Assembly (NCBI RefSeq): GCF_036370855.1
Contig: NC_088110.1
Coordinates: 21,199,501-21,263,500, forward strand
DNA: 64,000 nt
DNA from: Dromaius novaehollandiae
Lineage: Eukaryota; Chordata; Aves; Casuariiformes; Dromaiidae
Direction of reading: 5' to 3'
Below, piece by piece: positions 62,796 to 64,000 of this stretch. Both the position numbers and the translations under genes were made by a program. A model generated the notes under the pieces. It was not told where the DNA came from and ran no database searches. It worked only from the letters and a program-made list of their open reading frames with translations. Numbering within the stretch: the first letter of the stretch is position 1; each line of letters opens with the position of its first letter.

Positions 62796-64000
62796 CTTGG
62801 AGTGTGGTCTATTGTAGATCTGAAGCAGAGGGGTCTTGGCACTTCTGAACCTGTCCAAGAGAGCAATACAATGTACCGATTAAAGGGGTGTGCAGTTTGA
62901 GTGACTGATCTGAGCAATCTGAAAGAATCAGATGCCAGGGAAGTTTCTGCTATCGATACACATTGAAAAATTAATGATAAACTATTTGAAGTAAGAAACT
63001 ACTCTGGAGTCCAAGGTCGTTATATCATGTGAGCTTCACTTCTGCCACATCAGACTCTCTGTAGTGGAGCAAGAGATACTGGGTTCACACTAGTGATGAT
63101 GACATTTGTTTTTTAGACTAATGTTCACTGCTGAATCTATCCCTTCTCTGGGCTGGCATTCATTCATTTTAAAGAATTCATGCTGCACAAAGATTTACTG
63201 CAGTTTGATCAGAAACTGAACTCTCATGAAAAATGGCCTCAGAATGACAATTAACCAGAGACAGCCAGTTCACAGATCTTGTAAAAGGCTGATTTTGCTA
63301 TAGTCCTAGAATCTCTTCTTTGAACTCATATTTCCATATTGTTCTTATGGATCAATGTTTCTGTCATAATAATGCTGGATGTGGAATTACTTAGGATTAA
63401 AATGATTTTCTCAGCCTGCTTCAGTGAATAAACTTTCAATGTCTTTGATAAACTGACATTTAGAACCTAGGTTTTTAAGGGGTATCAATGTTTTAATACC
63501 TATATGAGTAAGGAATAATCTTGAAGTATTTGAAGTTGCCATTGGGTATATCTGGCCCATGCTGGAGATAAAATGAGGGTGCATATTAAAGGACAGTGAA
63601 CCGTGACTTTTTGCTGGGTATTTCTGGATTTTGGATTTTCATTTCTTGGTCACGTCCCTCTGGGAGTATTTCAAATGGAGTTGTCTAGTGCTGGTTAACA
63701 TGACGTTTATTTTTTGCCTATGCATTTGTCTTCTAACGCAGATAGATATACAGACACATAGTTTATGCCAATTTCCGACTTTCCCTGACACCTTGCACAG
63801 AGCAGCAAGGTATGTTGTTGACTTTTTGGAATCATTCCCAGTTGTAATTTCATTGCTGCATCTGATTTTATCCCCTCAAGAATACAGCTTTTGTATTCCA
63901 TTGGATTACATCAGCTAAAAGAGATTTAAGTGAGGAAAAAAATCAGGCAAATGCTGTTGAAATATATTTGTTGTATTGACACATTTTGATTAAACTGTTT
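62796..64000. other. gene-free end of window
   Basis: AT-rich sequence in which I see no exon, repeat or RNA gene. Confidence 0.5.

Noticed and set aside
1-64000. CRISPR arrays, bacterial operons, phage or integrated virus genes, tRNA or rRNA genes
   Set aside because: None was seen: there are no regularly spaced repeats, no clustered same-strand bacterial frames, and no recognisable retroviral pol or tRNA-like structure. The intron-bearing channel gene and CR1 repeats indicate ordinary vertebrate nuclear DNA.

Overview
The window is vertebrate nuclear DNA, most likely from a bird. Its one clear protein-coding gene is KCNG4, encoding the electrically silent voltage-gated potassium channel subunit Kv6.4. 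It lies on the minus strand as two coding exons separated by an intron of about 17.6 kb. The bird assignment rests on a 5'-truncated CR1 LINE ending in ATTCTGTG octamers, an older antisense CR1 relic, an ancient amniote SINE-like element, and very low overall repeat density. A crocodile or turtle cannot be excluded from the sequence alone.

Layout. Positions 1 to about 28.4 kb are AT-rich and gene-free downstream of KCNG4; they contain only a possible CR1 relic, a poly(A)/AAAG tract and a short CpG-dense patch near 27.5 kb. The 3' UTR and terminal coding exon (28,945-29,730) carry S2 to S6, the pore and the C-terminus. The intron (29,731-47,323) holds the two CR1 copies, a local A/G-rich duplication, a 26-base poly(A) tract and, unexpectedly, a CpG island of about 1 kb (about 43.48-44.52 kb) with a perfect palindromic RFX X-box. 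The first coding exon (47,324-48,073) carries the N-terminus, T1 domain and S1. A good splice acceptor 50 bases before the start codon implies at least one further non-coding 5' exon upstream. From about 48.2 kb to the end no gene is recognised; there are a few possible ancient repeats and regulatory-looking patches.

The two KCNG4 exons join in phase into a 511-residue protein that matches the Kv6.4 architecture along its whole length (human Kv6.4 has 519 residues). No prokaryotic, viral or CRISPR-type system is present. The most interesting unexplained item is the intronic CpG island with its X-box, which could be the promoter of an unannotated transcript nested in, or antisense to, KCNG4. 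All statements about untranslated exons, promoters and old repeats come from reading motifs by eye.
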